Assembly: GCA_029719485.1 (NCBI GenBank)
Contig: CP120722.1
Location: 2,728,001-2,792,000 of the forward strand
Reading direction: 5' to 3'
DNA: 64,000 nt
Origin: Kiritimatiellota bacterium B12222
Lineage (GTDB): Bacteria > Verrucomicrobiota > Kiritimatiellia > SS1-B-03-39 > UBA6053
Shown here: positions 37,221-46,620 of the stretch, piece by piece
How positions within the stretch are numbered: position 1 is the stretch's first letter
Layout of the letters: the number at the start of each line of letters is the position of its first letter
The notes under the pieces: generated by a model
Databases searched by the model: none
The model's input: the letters and a program-made list of their open reading frames with translations, nothing else
What the model was told of the DNA's origin: nothing
Made by a program: the position numbers and the translations under genes

Positions 37221-37251
37221 CGCCTGCCGCTCCTCTTCATAATGTTGACCC

Positions 37252-37285
37252 CCACAGCACCCGAGGTGTTTTCCTGTGGTTTTTT
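37252..37285 (+). terminator. Rho-independent terminator after menF
   Basis: CCACAG (37252-37257) pairs with CTGTGG (37274-37279), and an inner CAC/GTG stem extends it with a short bulge. Six Ts follow (37280-37285). It lies 31 bases after the menF stop. Confidence 0.65.
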
Positions 37286-37358
37286 CGTGCTTGTAAAATG
37301 TCCGTCAATGTTTGAAGGATAAGAGAAATAAAAGAGTTCGAATGAAGGTAATTTCTAG

Positions 37359-38504
37359 ATGAAAAAGAATGAAATAATTGCGTTAGTGATCGTGGCTTTT
37401 ATGGTGGTGGGGGTGACCCTATACACAAAACGGGATAAAGAGCTTGTCCCAAGTGCAACGAAGGCAACGCCCTCTCTGCAAACCTTATTATTGCCTCCAC
37501 CACCTGCGTTAAACAATCCTCTTCGTTTAGAGCAAACTTATCAACCCGGTAAAGTGTATCGGGCGACAACAGATTATAAGTTGCAGGTCCCGGGACAACA
37601 TACCCGTTGGGGGATTCGCAAAGAAATGGTCATTTTACTTACAGGTCGATTTCAATACGACATGAAGGTGTTGGAAAATGACGGTAAAGAAATGTCCTTG
37701 GAACTCACAATCCGCCAATCCCGTTTCTTACAAATGGCTTTTGATGCGAACATTGAGCTCGAATTGGACAAAATCATTCAAGACGCCATTCAAGTGAGTG
37801 CTGCATTTTATGGGACACCCGTTCCTGCGGGGGCCATTGAACTTACACAAAAACAAATTAACCACATACTTAAACAAACGAAGGTAGACAGTCAGTTGGT
37901 TGAAGAACTTCTCAAGCCTGATCAGTGGGTGCAAGAAGTCGAAAGTTTAGAAGGTGCCGTGGTTCGCATGCGCTATTTAGATGGAGAAGGTGTTCGGGAT
38001 TTAGAACTGATAAAATATCAGACGGGAGAGAAAATCTCCTTCGAAGAATTATCAAAAGATGAGCAGTCCTTTTTGATGAATTTCCATCCTTTCCCTGATC
38101 CCTATATTTTTCCGGATGAAGCTGTCAACGCAGGAGAAACTTGGTTGGTGAATGGCTCCGCGTTGCCGATTCGATTGCCCATGATACTGAATTCGCGCAT
38201 CGAGGGCACGGTAACCCTTTCTCGGCAGACCGCTGATCAGGGATTCATTCCTTTAACGGTAGAAGCGGGTAAACTCTATTTACAAGGAAACACACAAAAA
38301 GGACATCAATTACAAGCGGATTGGACCCCCCGTGGATATTTTCAGTACAATCCTGACTTGAGAATTGTGGCTTCCGCTCAATTGAATGGTGGCATGACCT
38401 ACGCCTCCGGAGGTAAAGATTTTTGGGTGCTACAGGTAAGTCAAAGTGCCCGCCCGGAATATGAATTGGAATACAGCTGTGAAGTAGATCCATCTGCAGA
38501 ATAA
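37359..38504 (+). CDS. Hypothetical membrane-anchored protein
   Basis: 381 residues, unrecognised. One N-terminal membrane helix (about 6-23) anchors a periplasmic domain. A Pro-rich stretch (LLLPPPPALN) follows the anchor, and the rest looks beta-rich with a helical stretch near 120-190. It is the first gene of an apparent operon with the ABC transporter (13 bases downstream) and the FHA-like protein. No catalytic motif is visible. A periplasmic accessory role in that system is inference from position only. Confidence 0.75.
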   Translation: MKKNEIIALVIVAFMVVGVTLYTKRDKELVPSATKATPSLQTLLLPPPPALNNPLRLEQTYQPGKVYRATTDYKLQVPGQHTRWGIRKEMVILLTGRFQYDMKVLENDGKEMSLELTIRQSRFLQMAFDANIELELDKIIQDAIQVSAAFYGTPVPAGAIELTQKQINHILKQTKVDSQLVEELLKPDQWVQEVESLEGAVVRMRYLDGEGVRDLELIKYQTGEKISFEELSKDEQSFLMNFHPFPDPYIFPDEAVNAGETWLVNGSALPIRLPMILNSRIEGTVTLSRQTADQGFIPLTVEAGKLYLQGNTQKGHQLQADWTPRGYFQYNPDLRIVASAQLNGGMTYASGGKDFWVLQVSQSARPEYELEYSCEVDPSAE

Positions 38505-38517
38505 TGGTTCTTTGACT

Positions 38518-40485
38518 ATGAAACTTCATCGATGGGAAGCATTAGGCGACAAGGTGATTTTGTCATCGTTGGGCGTTATCACGGATGCTCCGTCAGAAAA
38601 ACATGTAGACTTACGGGTTCAAGTGGAATGGCTTTCTGATCAAGCCTCCGCATTTAGAGTAGAGAAAATTTCCGGTCCAGAGGGCGTTTACCCTTACATC
38701 AACCAGATTGCATTTGAGGGACAAAATGAAATCAGGGGAGTACCCTTTTTGCGAATTCACGATAAACACTTTCGGTTGTCCGCTCAAGGGGTCTGGGAGG
38801 ATGTGGCAGGCCCGTTGGGACTACAGGTTCATGGACTAGGCTTACAACGCGAAGAACATATGGTGTTAGATGAAGTCCACTTGACGGTGAAGCCGGGTCA
38901 ATTGGTGGGGGTAATGGGACCCAGTGGTTGCGGGAAATCCACATTCATCCGTTGTTTATTGGGTGAGTTAATTCCTGATCAAGGTCACTTGGTTTACAGT
39001 AATTATCATGGGCAAGGCATAGAGGATCCTGAGTTGGGATATGTTCCTCAAGACAATCAACTCTATCCTTATTTAACCGTTGAAGAAACGCTTCAGTACA
39101 TGAACCGTTTACGCAAAGACGCTCAAGAGGCCGATATCCAAGACCTTTTAGAGCAAGTAGAATTGACCGACCTTCGCCAACAGTTGGTTTCACAGTTGTC
39201 AGGTGGAGAAGCCAAACGTCTAAATGTGGCGGTGGAGTTATTGCATTTGCCACAAGTATTGATCTTGGATGAACCCACCTCCGGATTGGATCCACGCATC
39301 CAAGACCGCTTAATGGATCAACTACGTGAAATCGCACATTCCGGGACCACCGTTCTCTGTGTGACGCATGATTTAAGTTTGGTCAGAAAGTTGGATCATC
39401 TTTTAATATTGCGCTCCCTAAGGAATCAAATTGATTGCGGTTCCTGCGTGTATCAGGGAGAACCCTCGGGGTTAAGTCCCGCAGATTTATTAGAAAGTTA
39501 TGGGCCTGATTGCAGGTGGACCGTCGCGCCATCTACAGCGGATTTTCAAAATCTGCAAGATGCCTTTTCTGGTGATAAAGGATTCGCACCTTTTCGGTGG
39601 TCACAGCTGGGGACGGTGTGTGGTCGATCCTGGAAACGTTTAATACGCAATCCTGCCCATTTGGGAATGTCGCTGGCCTTAGCGCCCCTTTTAGCTTTCC
39701 TCATACTGCTGTCTCAACTTCGTCCCGGAAATCCTGGTTATGCCAGCGTGTTACTCTTTTCCACCATTGCCTTGTTGTGGTTAGCGATGAATTTTGGAGT
39801 GCGGGAGTTGGTTTCTGAACGTAATTTGTTTCAAAGGGATCTGCGATCCGGCTTATCTCCAGGAGCTTATTTGTGGGGGAAAATCGGCTTTGTCCTTCAA
39901 GTTGCAAGTTTACAGATGATACTGTTTCTCGCTACCTTCGCTTTACTAAGTACATTCTCTTGGGGGGAGTTGCAATTAGCCGGTCAATTACTGAGCAAAG
40001 AAATGTTGTATGCGGCTAGTGGCACGTTGTTATTGTTGGGGTGGACAGGTGGGTTGATAGGGTTAATGATTTCAGCAGTTTGCCGAAGTGAAGCTTTGGC
40101 CGTCACGTTGGTTCCGCTGTTGCTCATCCCGCATCTCCTCTTCAATCGTATTGGATATCACGGGGCATCCACTCTGGAAGCACAAGCACATTTGTACGGT
40201 CCGATACCTGACGGATTTTCTCTCTCAGCCTTGAGAGAAATCGATCCTGAATTCAATGAAGTCGAGTTCACCATTCATAGCTTAGGCTCTGCGGGACTCA
40301 TCTCTCGTCCGGCCTTAACGATTTTGATGTATGCAGGGAAGGGGAAGTCCGTGGAACTCCCTGAAAAAATATACATCATGGGGCTCTTTTCTCTTCAAAT
40401 GTTTTTAACGGTGTATTTGTTTTTCAGGACGCTCGAAAGTGCTGCGATGACTTCTCCAAAGCTTGTGGAGAAAAGGCATGCTTAG
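38518..40485 (+). CDS. ABCG-type ABC transporter (FHA-like + ATPase + permease fusion)
   Basis: About 655 residues. Residues 1-100 look like the second half of an FHA domain (strand pattern with YPYINQIAF and IRGVPFLRI), weakly. The ATPase follows, with Walker A GPSGCGKST, Q-loop YVPQDNQ, signature LSGGEAKRLN, Walker B VLILDEPTSGLDP and H-loop VTHD. Six membrane helices of an ABC-2 permease occupy the last 260 residues. The ATPase-before-permease order and fused FHA recall mycobacterial Rv1747 and eukaryotic ABCG exporters. The ATG at 38518 is preferred over a TTG at 38512. The next gene overlaps by eight bases. Substrate unknown; a lipid or glycolipid is typical of this class. Confidence 0.85.
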   Translation: MKLHRWEALGDKVILSSLGVITDAPSEKHVDLRVQVEWLSDQASAFRVEKISGPEGVYPYINQIAFEGQNEIRGVPFLRIHDKHFRLSAQGVWEDVAGPLGLQVHGLGLQREEHMVLDEVHLTVKPGQLVGVMGPSGCGKSTFIRCLLGELIPDQGHLVYSNYHGQGIEDPELGYVPQDNQLYPYLTVEETLQYMNRLRKDAQEADIQDLLEQVELTDLRQQLVSQLSGGEAKRLNVAVELLHLPQVLILDEPTSGLDPRIQDRLMDQLREIAHSGTTVLCVTHDLSLVRKLDHLLILRSLRNQIDCGSCVYQGEPSGLSPADLLESYGPDCRWTVAPSTADFQNLQDAFSGDKGFAPFRWSQLGTVCGRSWKRLIRNPAHLGMSLALAPLLAFLILLSQLRPGNPGYASVLLFSTIALLWLAMNFGVRELVSERNLFQRDLRSGLSPGAYLWGKIGFVLQVASLQMILFLATFALLSTFSWGELQLAGQLLSKEMLYAASGTLLLLGWTGGLIGLMISAVCRSEALAVTLVPLLLIPHLLFNRIGYHGASTLEAQAHLYGPIPDGFSLSALREIDPEFNEVEFTIHSLGSAGLISRPALTILMYAGKGKSVELPEKIYIMGLFSLQMFLTVYLFFRTLESAAMTSPKLVEKRHA

Positions 40486-42733
40486 ATTGCATTTAACGTC
40501 TTCTGAATCTCCTGAAGTGGACCTTCTTTTGTCAGCTGCAGATTTGCCGATAAGCATCGGGCGGTCAGATGCGGGGAATGCCATTGTCGTTGATTGTGAA
40601 CAAGATATCTTTTGTCGACTGATCTGGGAGTCCGGTGCATTCGTATTTCGTGCCAACGGTACAGCCCGTTTTCTTCATGGCGATTCAGCAGACCTAACCG
40701 AATGGCGGGTTAATGAGGCCTTTCAGTTGACCCTCAGTGGTCGAGAAATTTCGGGAGAACTCCTTGTCTGTGAAGAGGGGGTGGAGGAGAAGGAACTCCG
40801 GAATCGCTCTCCTCGAATACATCAAGAACCTCTGGTCACCGCCGCCACAGATGACGTGGTGAGTTTACAGGTGTTTTTTAATGAACCCCTGATTAGGGTT
40901 GGACTTATTGCGGAAGACACGACCGCAATACCCTTATTTTTAGATGCTTTCGCGTCCTGCACACTCGGAGACGATTTTCACAGTTCCGTTGAACGATTGC
41001 GCCAACTGCCTCATCCCAAAAAAAGGCGTCCCCACGCATCGGAACGGGAAGCCGCAAGAGAATTTAAATCTGCAAACGAACCTTTATCTAAGAATAAATG
41101 TGAATTAGCCAGATATATATTTCGGCTCTCACGAAAAGGAGAACCATCACGACTCATTGAAGTCGTGACGAAAGAGGCTTCAGGACAGAACCCTTCTCAA
41201 TCAAGTGCTCATACCGAGCAAAGGATGAGAAGTTTTTTGCTCCATGCGCAGGCATGGGTACTGCTTGTTGAAAAAGGCGTTAAAGACGCTTCACAAATCA
41301 GAGAGATATTTTTAAGCTTGGGGCTGGAAAAACCTACGGGATGTCCATTGGCAATATGTTCTACGAAGTTGAGTCCTACGACAGAAGAACTCTCAGCGTG
41401 GATCACGTACTTTGAAACCACTACTCCCGGAAGGCCATTGCACACATTTGATCTTTCAGGAGGGCAGGCTGAAGAGGTTGTGAACGTATGGCGATGGTGT
41501 GCAGATGCGGGTTGTGAAGACCTCTATGGAAAAGCACTACACAAGGTATGCAAAAGCATTTGGCCTGTTGCGTGTTGGTGGGGGAGCAGGGCAAAAGATC
41601 TGAAGCAGAAACGGTCCCAGGTATCTCCAAGCACTACAGCTCTACATTCCGGAGTTTTAGATCTTCGTAAGATTCAGGTCCTGTATCAACTCCGTCGGTC
41701 GTTCGAACTAGGGCTCTTAATCATGATACTTATCGGGGTTGGCTTCAGCGTAAACTCCTTATGGCAATCCACTCAACCCACAGAGAATTCGATTTCTCCC
41801 AATTTACGATCTGAATTAACCCTCTTAGAACAGGTTTTAAATCAAGGGGATTGGAATCAAGCGCTTCAAGACATGGATCTTACCATTGATAAATGGGCGC
41901 ATAAGTACACCGAGCTCGCAGAGTACAAACGAAAAGCTTTAAGCTTATGGGAAGAGGCCTTTCTCGCACTACGAAAGGATGCCTATGACCAAATTTCACA
42001 ACCTTATCTATCGGAATCCAACGATTATTTAAACGTGGTGGATGCGTTATATGAACGAAGTGAACCTTTTCACAGCTTTGCTGAAAACGAACAGATTCAG
42101 TTTAAACGTTTTGCTGCGGATGCAATACGCTACAGGAAGCTCCAAAGTAATTGGCAGAAATGGGAAAAAGCTGAGCTTACAGGAGAGATGTTGCTCCAGT
42201 CACTTACCCACTATCTCGAGAGTCCCGATGCTGTGATGCACGATGTGGTGACCGAGGTGCTCTTGTGGTTGGAGGCGCCTCGTAACGTCTATGTCAAAGT
42301 TCGAAAAGTTACATGGAACGGATTCGATGAAACCTTCGCACCTACGAAATGGACAGAACTCAGCGTGCAAACAGGCAATTATCGTTCCGTGATGAAATCC
42401 ATTCCTCTGAAGGAAGACGATACAACCCGTCCTCAACGGGTTCCACAGATTTTATTTAAGAATTGGGAATTACGAGAAGACAAACGTTTATTCACCATTG
42501 AGGTTCAAACACGAAGATGGGCAACATGGGAATTGCCTGAAACCATTCGAGGAGAGGCGCAGAGCACATATACTTGGCAAGAACTCCAACAAGCAGGGGG
42601 CATACTCCCCGAACGCATTCTACAAATGACCAATGATGCAGGAGAGGTTTTGGGAGAAATATCGATAGGGGTAGAGACGGAGTTGCCGGCCTTACAACCC
42701 ACCTTCCCCGAATGGCGGGTGCGGAATTACTAA
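40478..42733 (+). CDS. FHA-like / degenerate GTPase-like single-pass membrane protein
   Basis: 751 residues, not recognised as a whole. Residues 20-95 resemble a divergent FHA domain (PISIGRSDAGNAIVVD). Residues 138-360 have the strand order of a P-loop GTPase but no Walker A: IRVGLIAEDTTA where the loop should be, then WVLLVEKG and LAICSTKLSPT at the place of the G4 motif. One membrane helix (about 409-430) is followed by a 320-residue outer part with helical repeats (434-600) and a beta-rich end. The ATG at 40478 has a GGAG site seven bases upstream; it overlaps the ABC gene by eight bases. Probably part of one membrane complex with it (inference). Confidence 0.75.
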   Translation: MLRLHLTSSESPEVDLLLSAADLPISIGRSDAGNAIVVDCEQDIFCRLIWESGAFVFRANGTARFLHGDSADLTEWRVNEAFQLTLSGREISGELLVCEEGVEEKELRNRSPRIHQEPLVTAATDDVVSLQVFFNEPLIRVGLIAEDTTAIPLFLDAFASCTLGDDFHSSVERLRQLPHPKKRRPHASEREAAREFKSANEPLSKNKCELARYIFRLSRKGEPSRLIEVVTKEASGQNPSQSSAHTEQRMRSFLLHAQAWVLLVEKGVKDASQIREIFLSLGLEKPTGCPLAICSTKLSPTTEELSAWITYFETTTPGRPLHTFDLSGGQAEEVVNVWRWCADAGCEDLYGKALHKVCKSIWPVACWWGSRAKDLKQKRSQVSPSTTALHSGVLDLRKIQVLYQLRRSFELGLLIMILIGVGFSVNSLWQSTQPTENSISPNLRSELTLLEQVLNQGDWNQALQDMDLTIDKWAHKYTELAEYKRKALSLWEEAFLALRKDAYDQISQPYLSESNDYLNVVDALYERSEPFHSFAENEQIQFKRFAADAIRYRKLQSNWQKWEKAELTGEMLLQSLTHYLESPDAVMHDVVTEVLLWLEAPRNVYVKVRKVTWNGFDETFAPTKWTELSVQTGNYRSVMKSIPLKEDDTTRPQRVPQILFKNWELREDKRLFTIEVQTRRWATWELPETIRGEAQSTYTWQELQQAGGILPERILQMTNDAGEVLGEISIGVETELPALQPTFPEWRVRNY

Positions 42734-42779
42734 AGGCTTTTCGCGGCAAACTGTATTTCAATTTGCAGGTTATATTCAA

Positions 42780-43343
42780 TTAACGGGTGTTCTTTTCAAC
42801 CTTCAAAAGCACCACACATAGACAAAGAAAAATAAGTAACAGGCTACACAACGCCAGTTGAATCGGGAGCACGATACGCGCTGGAAGCCCCCACATTTCA
42901 GGAGGATGTTCATACTTTTCAACTTTGAGGGTATGGTAGCGTTGAATCAGGTCTGATCTAGGGAGCTCTTCTTCCTGAATCGACAGGATGAGTTGTTCCA
43001 AGTTATCCAAAAATTCACTTTGTTCAGCAGGGGTACGGGTAGACAGCAACAATTCAATTTGTTTCCTTTCACTAAAAGGCAACAGAGTACTCCACGATTC
43101 ATCTAGGGTAAGGCTTTGATCAGGTGACGCATTCACCCTAAAGCGTAATCGAGATTCACCGTCAGAGGTTGAGGGAAGAGAAATCGTTTCAAGCACTTCT
43201 GATTTTGAAACAGAGGTGTAGTGATCTAAAGTGATCCACCGACTGCATGTGTAGATGATCAGAACCACGACCAAGCAGAACAAAAGGTAGATCAAAGTTT
43301 TGCATACTTCAAAGGCGATAGATCCAAATGACGAATACTTCAT
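42780..43343 (-). CDS. Hypothetical protein with two membrane helices
   Basis: 187 residues, unrecognised. One membrane helix at about 14-34 and another at about 158-181 enclose a 120-residue loop, probably periplasmic, with a charged helical part (SERKQIELLLSTRTPAEQSEF). The C-terminus is short and basic. It converges on the FHA-like gene with 46 bases between the stops and no clear terminator. Whether it belongs to the same system is unknown. Confidence 0.65.
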   Translation of the reverse strand: MKYSSFGSIAFEVCKTLIYLLFCLVVVLIIYTCSRWITLDHYTSVSKSEVLETISLPSTSDGESRLRFRVNASPDQSLTLDESWSTLLPFSERKQIELLLSTRTPAEQSEFLDNLEQLILSIQEEELPRSDLIQRYHTLKVEKYEHPPEMWGLPARIVLPIQLALCSLLLIFLCLCVVLLKVEKNTR

Positions 43344-43449
43344 TTATGTTTCCTACTCGAAAAAGAATGGTCTGAACAATGTTTTTCGCTTTAATTGCTT
43401 CCCACTATGATTATGGAATCGTATGATCCCCTATGGAGAAAACTAGATT

Positions 43450-43920
43450 ATGAATGAAAATGTACAATTTTTAAAAGAGCACCCCGTTTTTCAACGTTTG
43501 AGTGAAGTTTATCTACATCAACTCGCAGAACATATGGAAGTCATTAGTGTCGATGCTGGTGAGTATTTATTTTCTGAAGGGTCTACGGCGATGAACTTTT
43601 ACATTGTGATGGAAGGAACCGTCGATTTATATGCGACCCTTTCAACTGATGAAGAACAATGGGTACAAATGATAGATGTGGGGGAACTGATTGGTTGGTC
43701 TTGGTTGGTACCTCCATATCATTGGGCCTTTTCTGCAAAAACACGTGATGGCGCCATGTTAATGAAATTTGATGCGTCGGCCATTCGCGAATTATGTGAC
43801 CGTGATCCTGCATTTGGCTATGGTACCATGAAGCAAATTTGTGCATTAATGCTGGGACGCTTACACACTATACGCAATCAGATGGGTGAACAAATCCGCG
43901 AATTGCAGAAAAATGCATGA
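43450..43920 (+). CDS. Cyclic nucleotide-binding-domain protein (Crp-like sensor without HTH)
   Basis: 156 residues, nearly all one cNMP-binding beta-roll (FQRLSEVYLHQLAEHMEVISVDAGEYLFSEG in pieces; FYIVMEGTVDLYA; IDVGELIGWSWLVPP) followed by a C-terminal helix that would be the dimerisation helix. The helix-turn-helix domain of Crp/Fnr regulators is absent, so it probably acts by protein contact rather than DNA binding. The canonical Arg-Ala phosphate-binding pair (RxA) is not obvious, so the ligand may not be cAMP. A GGAG site lies nine bases before the ATG. It overlaps the pflA-like gene by four bases. Confidence 0.85.
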   Translation: MNENVQFLKEHPVFQRLSEVYLHQLAEHMEVISVDAGEYLFSEGSTAMNFYIVMEGTVDLYATLSTDEEQWVQMIDVGELIGWSWLVPPYHWAFSAKTRDGAMLMKFDASAIRELCDRDPAFGYGTMKQICALMLGRLHTIRNQMGEQIRELQKNA

Positions 43921-44729
43921 CCGCAGGAATTGAAGATCTCAACCGTGAACTTTGTAGTGCGCAACAAGGGTATGTGCATTCAATCGAAACCGGAGGCACT
44001 TTAGATGGTCCGGGCATTCGTTTTGTCTTATTTTTGAATGGATGCCCGTTAAGGTGTCAATACTGTCACAATCCGGACACGTGGTTGTTGCGACATGGAA
44101 AACTGACACCTACGCAAGATATTCTCAAAGAACTGGAAAGTTATGCCTCCTTCCTCAAGCGAGCAAAAGGGGGATTAACCATCAGTGGAGGTGAACCCTT
44201 GATGCAACCACGCTTTGCTGAAGCCATTTTCAAAGGCGCAAAAGACATGGGATTGCACACCACCTTGGATACCTCAGGCGCTTTACATGATCGCAGCCCT
44301 GATTCGTTTTTTGATCAGGTCGATTTGGTTTTATTGGATTTGAAAGGGGGAGATGATGAAACTCATCGTTTGGTTACACGAAAACCTCTACAACCCACAT
44401 TAGATTTTGCAGAACGGTTGAAGCGATTAGACAAACCCATTTGGGCAAGATTTGTTTTGGTGCCTGGTTTAAATAATTCTGAAACGCACTTACGGAAAAT
44501 TGCGAAAATCATCTCTGGATGGGAAAATGTAAAACGAGTGGAAATTCTACCTTTCCACCAAATGGCGTCCTATAAATACGATGAATTAGGCGTCACCTAT
44601 CCCTTAGAAGGAAAAGCAGAAGCGACCGCCAGAGATGTTACGCTCGCATGGCATATTTTCAGTGAAGAAGGGGTCTACAACACCCGAAATGCTCCGAAAC
44701 TTGTACGCGAGCACCAACAAGCATCGTAA
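43917..44729 (+). CDS. pflA: Pyruvate formate-lyase activating enzyme-like radical SAM protein
   Basis: 270 residues. The radical SAM cluster motif CPLRCQYC gives Cys43, Cys47 and Cys50, preceded by GTLDGPGIRFVLFLNG as in PflA. GGLTISGGEPL and TLDTSG follow, also typical. It would install the glycyl radical on pyruvate formate-lyase or another glycyl radical enzyme using SAM. No pflB-like gene lies nearby, so the target is unknown. It is translationally coupled to the cNMP-domain gene (ATGA overlap), an unusual arrangement that suggests ligand-dependent control. Confidence 0.9.
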   Translation: MTAGIEDLNRELCSAQQGYVHSIETGGTLDGPGIRFVLFLNGCPLRCQYCHNPDTWLLRHGKLTPTQDILKELESYASFLKRAKGGLTISGGEPLMQPRFAEAIFKGAKDMGLHTTLDTSGALHDRSPDSFFDQVDLVLLDLKGGDDETHRLVTRKPLQPTLDFAERLKRLDKPIWARFVLVPGLNNSETHLRKIAKIISGWENVKRVEILPFHQMASYKYDELGVTYPLEGKAEATARDVTLAWHIFSEEGVYNTRNAPKLVREHQQAS

Positions 44730-44790
44730 GAGTGCAAAGAGAAGAGCAGGGGGGCTAAAAAGTTCCTTTACCTCCGTCTTCACCTTTCCG

Positions 44791-45771
44791 CTATTTTTTC
44801 TTGCGATAGTTATAGGCTTTGGGCTCAGGGGTGCCCAACAAATCAGGAGCAAAACCACAAGCGTTCAGTACTTGCCGCGTGGTGCGGAAATGTGTTTTCG
44901 CAATACGAGTAAGGATTTCAGGGCCGGCGCGCCGGACCAAATCTTCACCAGTGGGGCGAACATGAGTAGCGCCTTTAGGTAGTGTGCAATTGCTGAGACG
45001 ACTGAGTTCTTTCATTTCCAAGACAAAACGGTGTCTGGCCAAAATTGAAGCGGCGGCGACTGCAGGATCCGACTCCGCACGGTGGCGCTGAATAAGCTCA
45101 ATTTGTTTTCCTCTGGTTTTAAGTGCAGTTTTAATTTGGTGTTCAGGTCCAAATTGATCCGCAACTGCGAGAGTTGTTTCCGGAAATCTTTCTAATAAAT
45201 TCTCTAAAACGGTGGCGTGGGCCCAGGCCAGCAAGCGATTTACGCTGCCCATTTTCTTTACTAAAGGGTTATACTGTTCTGGTGAAAAACACAGTACCTC
45301 ACAGTGAGCACTGCTTTGATGTAAAAGATTTTCAGCAATTTTAGCGATTTTATCATCTGAACTAATTTTTTTACTATCCCGAACACCCCATTGATCTAGA
45401 GAGCTGTAATTTTCAGGGACGAGGTGATAGGCGGCCACCACCAAGGGACCAAAAAAATCACCTTTCCCGCTTTCATCAATACCGATATGTGTGGTGGTAT
45501 CTGTTTCAAGGTGAGGGGAGGAGGGGGCAGAGCCTGATGCGGGAAGACAACGTTGCAGGATTTCGGGTTCCAAACAAAATTCAATCCATTCTGGGAGACC
45601 CTTTCCTTGAGCCACCACTTTACCACTTTCATAGAGCACAATATTGAGTCCGGGTTTCTTTCCTGCCGCCTGCGCATAGGCCACATTTTTCAATTCGTAT
45701 GAGGATTGTTGTAAATGCTGAAGTAAACGTTGTTGTTCCGGTTGCGAAAGTTTGTCAGTAAACATGTGCAT
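44791..45771 (-). CDS. rnhC: Ribonuclease HIII
   Basis: Removes RNA from RNA/DNA hybrids. 326 residues. The N-terminal TBP-like substrate-binding domain (about 1-85) identifies type HIII rather than HII. The catalytic motif GIDESGKGDFFGPLVVAA carries Asp99 and Glu100, and VADQF carries the next acidic residue. The linker near residue 80 is Ser/Pro-rich. RNase HIII is common in Firmicutes and also found in Chlamydiae and other PVC bacteria, which fits the proposed lineage. Convergent with pflA. Confidence 0.94.
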   Translation of the reverse strand: MHMFTDKLSQPEQQRLLQHLQQSSYELKNVAYAQAAGKKPGLNIVLYESGKVVAQGKGLPEWIEFCLEPEILQRCLPASGSAPSSPHLETDTTTHIGIDESGKGDFFGPLVVAAYHLVPENYSSLDQWGVRDSKKISSDDKIAKIAENLLHQSSAHCEVLCFSPEQYNPLVKKMGSVNRLLAWAHATVLENLLERFPETTLAVADQFGPEHQIKTALKTRGKQIELIQRHRAESDPAVAAASILARHRFVLEMKELSRLSNCTLPKGATHVRPTGEDLVRRAGPEILTRIAKTHFRTTRQVLNACGFAPDLLGTPEPKAYNYRKKK

Positions 45772-45819
45772 GCAGTCAATTTTCCTTAAATAATTCTTTA
45801 ATAAGTCCCGCCAATTTTG

Positions 45820-45849
45820 TTGACAAGCAAAGGAGATGGGCGTTAGATT
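45820..45849 (+). promoter_or_regulatory. Sigma-70-type promoter for the 45.9 kb gene
   Basis: Perfect -35 TTGACA at 45820-45825 with a -10 candidate TAGATT at 45844-45849 (18-base spacer, four of six matches). The predicted transcript start is about 45 bases before the ATG at 45900. Confidence 0.5.
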
Positions 45850-45899
45850 TATCTAATACAAATCCTTTTCCGTTTAACCTTTCAATGGAGTCTAACATC

Positions 45900-46562
45900 A
45901 TGAGAACGCCCACATTTAGCAAACCCTTTTTACTTCTTTTAAGTGGCATCCTATTTCTTGCATGGCAACCTGTTGTCGCTCAAGAAGAAGCTCCTGCTGA
46001 AGAAGCTCCTGCCGAAGAAACGCCTGCTGCGGAAGAAGAAACAACTAAGGATACCCTTACGCAAGGTCAAGCTGCGGTAATCATTGCACGTCGTTTGGGT
46101 CTGACCACCGAAACCTCTGGTGCCAGTACACAAGCACGCGCCATGCAACTTTTATCAGCACGGGGTGTAAACCCCACAGGAGGATGGGATGCAGATGCTG
46201 TCTTATTACCTGGTGATCTTGCTCGGTTGTTGGTTCAAGCTCTTGGTTTAGAAAGTGAATTATCAGAGGCACAAATCGCGGGAACAGATAACAGTCCATA
46301 TGTAGATTTGTTAATTGAGAAATACGGCGTAGACGTTGAAGATATCGTTTCAGCCAACACCTTAAACGCAAAAGGCAACGCTGGACGTTTCCATCAAATT
46401 GGTCTGGTGAACTCATCAGATCCTTTGCTGACTGCAGACGTCCCTACGGGTAACAACGCATCAGATATCCCTGTGTCGCAAGCTGATTTAGAGCAGACCT
46501 TGAAAGCGATTGCCAATGAAAATTCTGGTGGACAAGGAAACGTAACTCCTTCTGCTCCTTAA
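45900..46562 (+). CDS. Secreted protein with acidic repeat and SLH-like motifs
   Basis: 220 residues. A signal peptide (1-27, PVVAQ) is followed by an EEAPAEE-type acidic repeat (28-46). Two weak SLH-like motifs (LTQGQAAVIIARRLGL and LLPGDLARLLVQALGL) and a Gly/Asn/Ser-rich tail complete it. SLH modules bind cell-wall polymers, but the match here is weak and by eye. The ATG at 45900 is preferred over 45885 because GGAG lies nine bases before it. It is followed 58 bases later by the outer membrane barrel gene and so belongs to the polysaccharide export block. Confidence 0.78.
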   Translation: MRTPTFSKPFLLLLSGILFLAWQPVVAQEEAPAEEAPAEETPAAEEETTKDTLTQGQAAVIIARRLGLTTETSGASTQARAMQLLSARGVNPTGGWDADAVLLPGDLARLLVQALGLESELSEAQIAGTDNSPYVDLLIEKYGVDVEDIVSANTLNAKGNAGRFHQIGLVNSSDPLLTADVPTGNNASDIPVSQADLEQTLKAIANENSGGQGNVTPSAP

Positions 46563-46620
46563 TCTATTTCGGTCGAAAACCTTACACCCTACCAACTTTT
46601 AAGTAACCCCGATTAAATAC

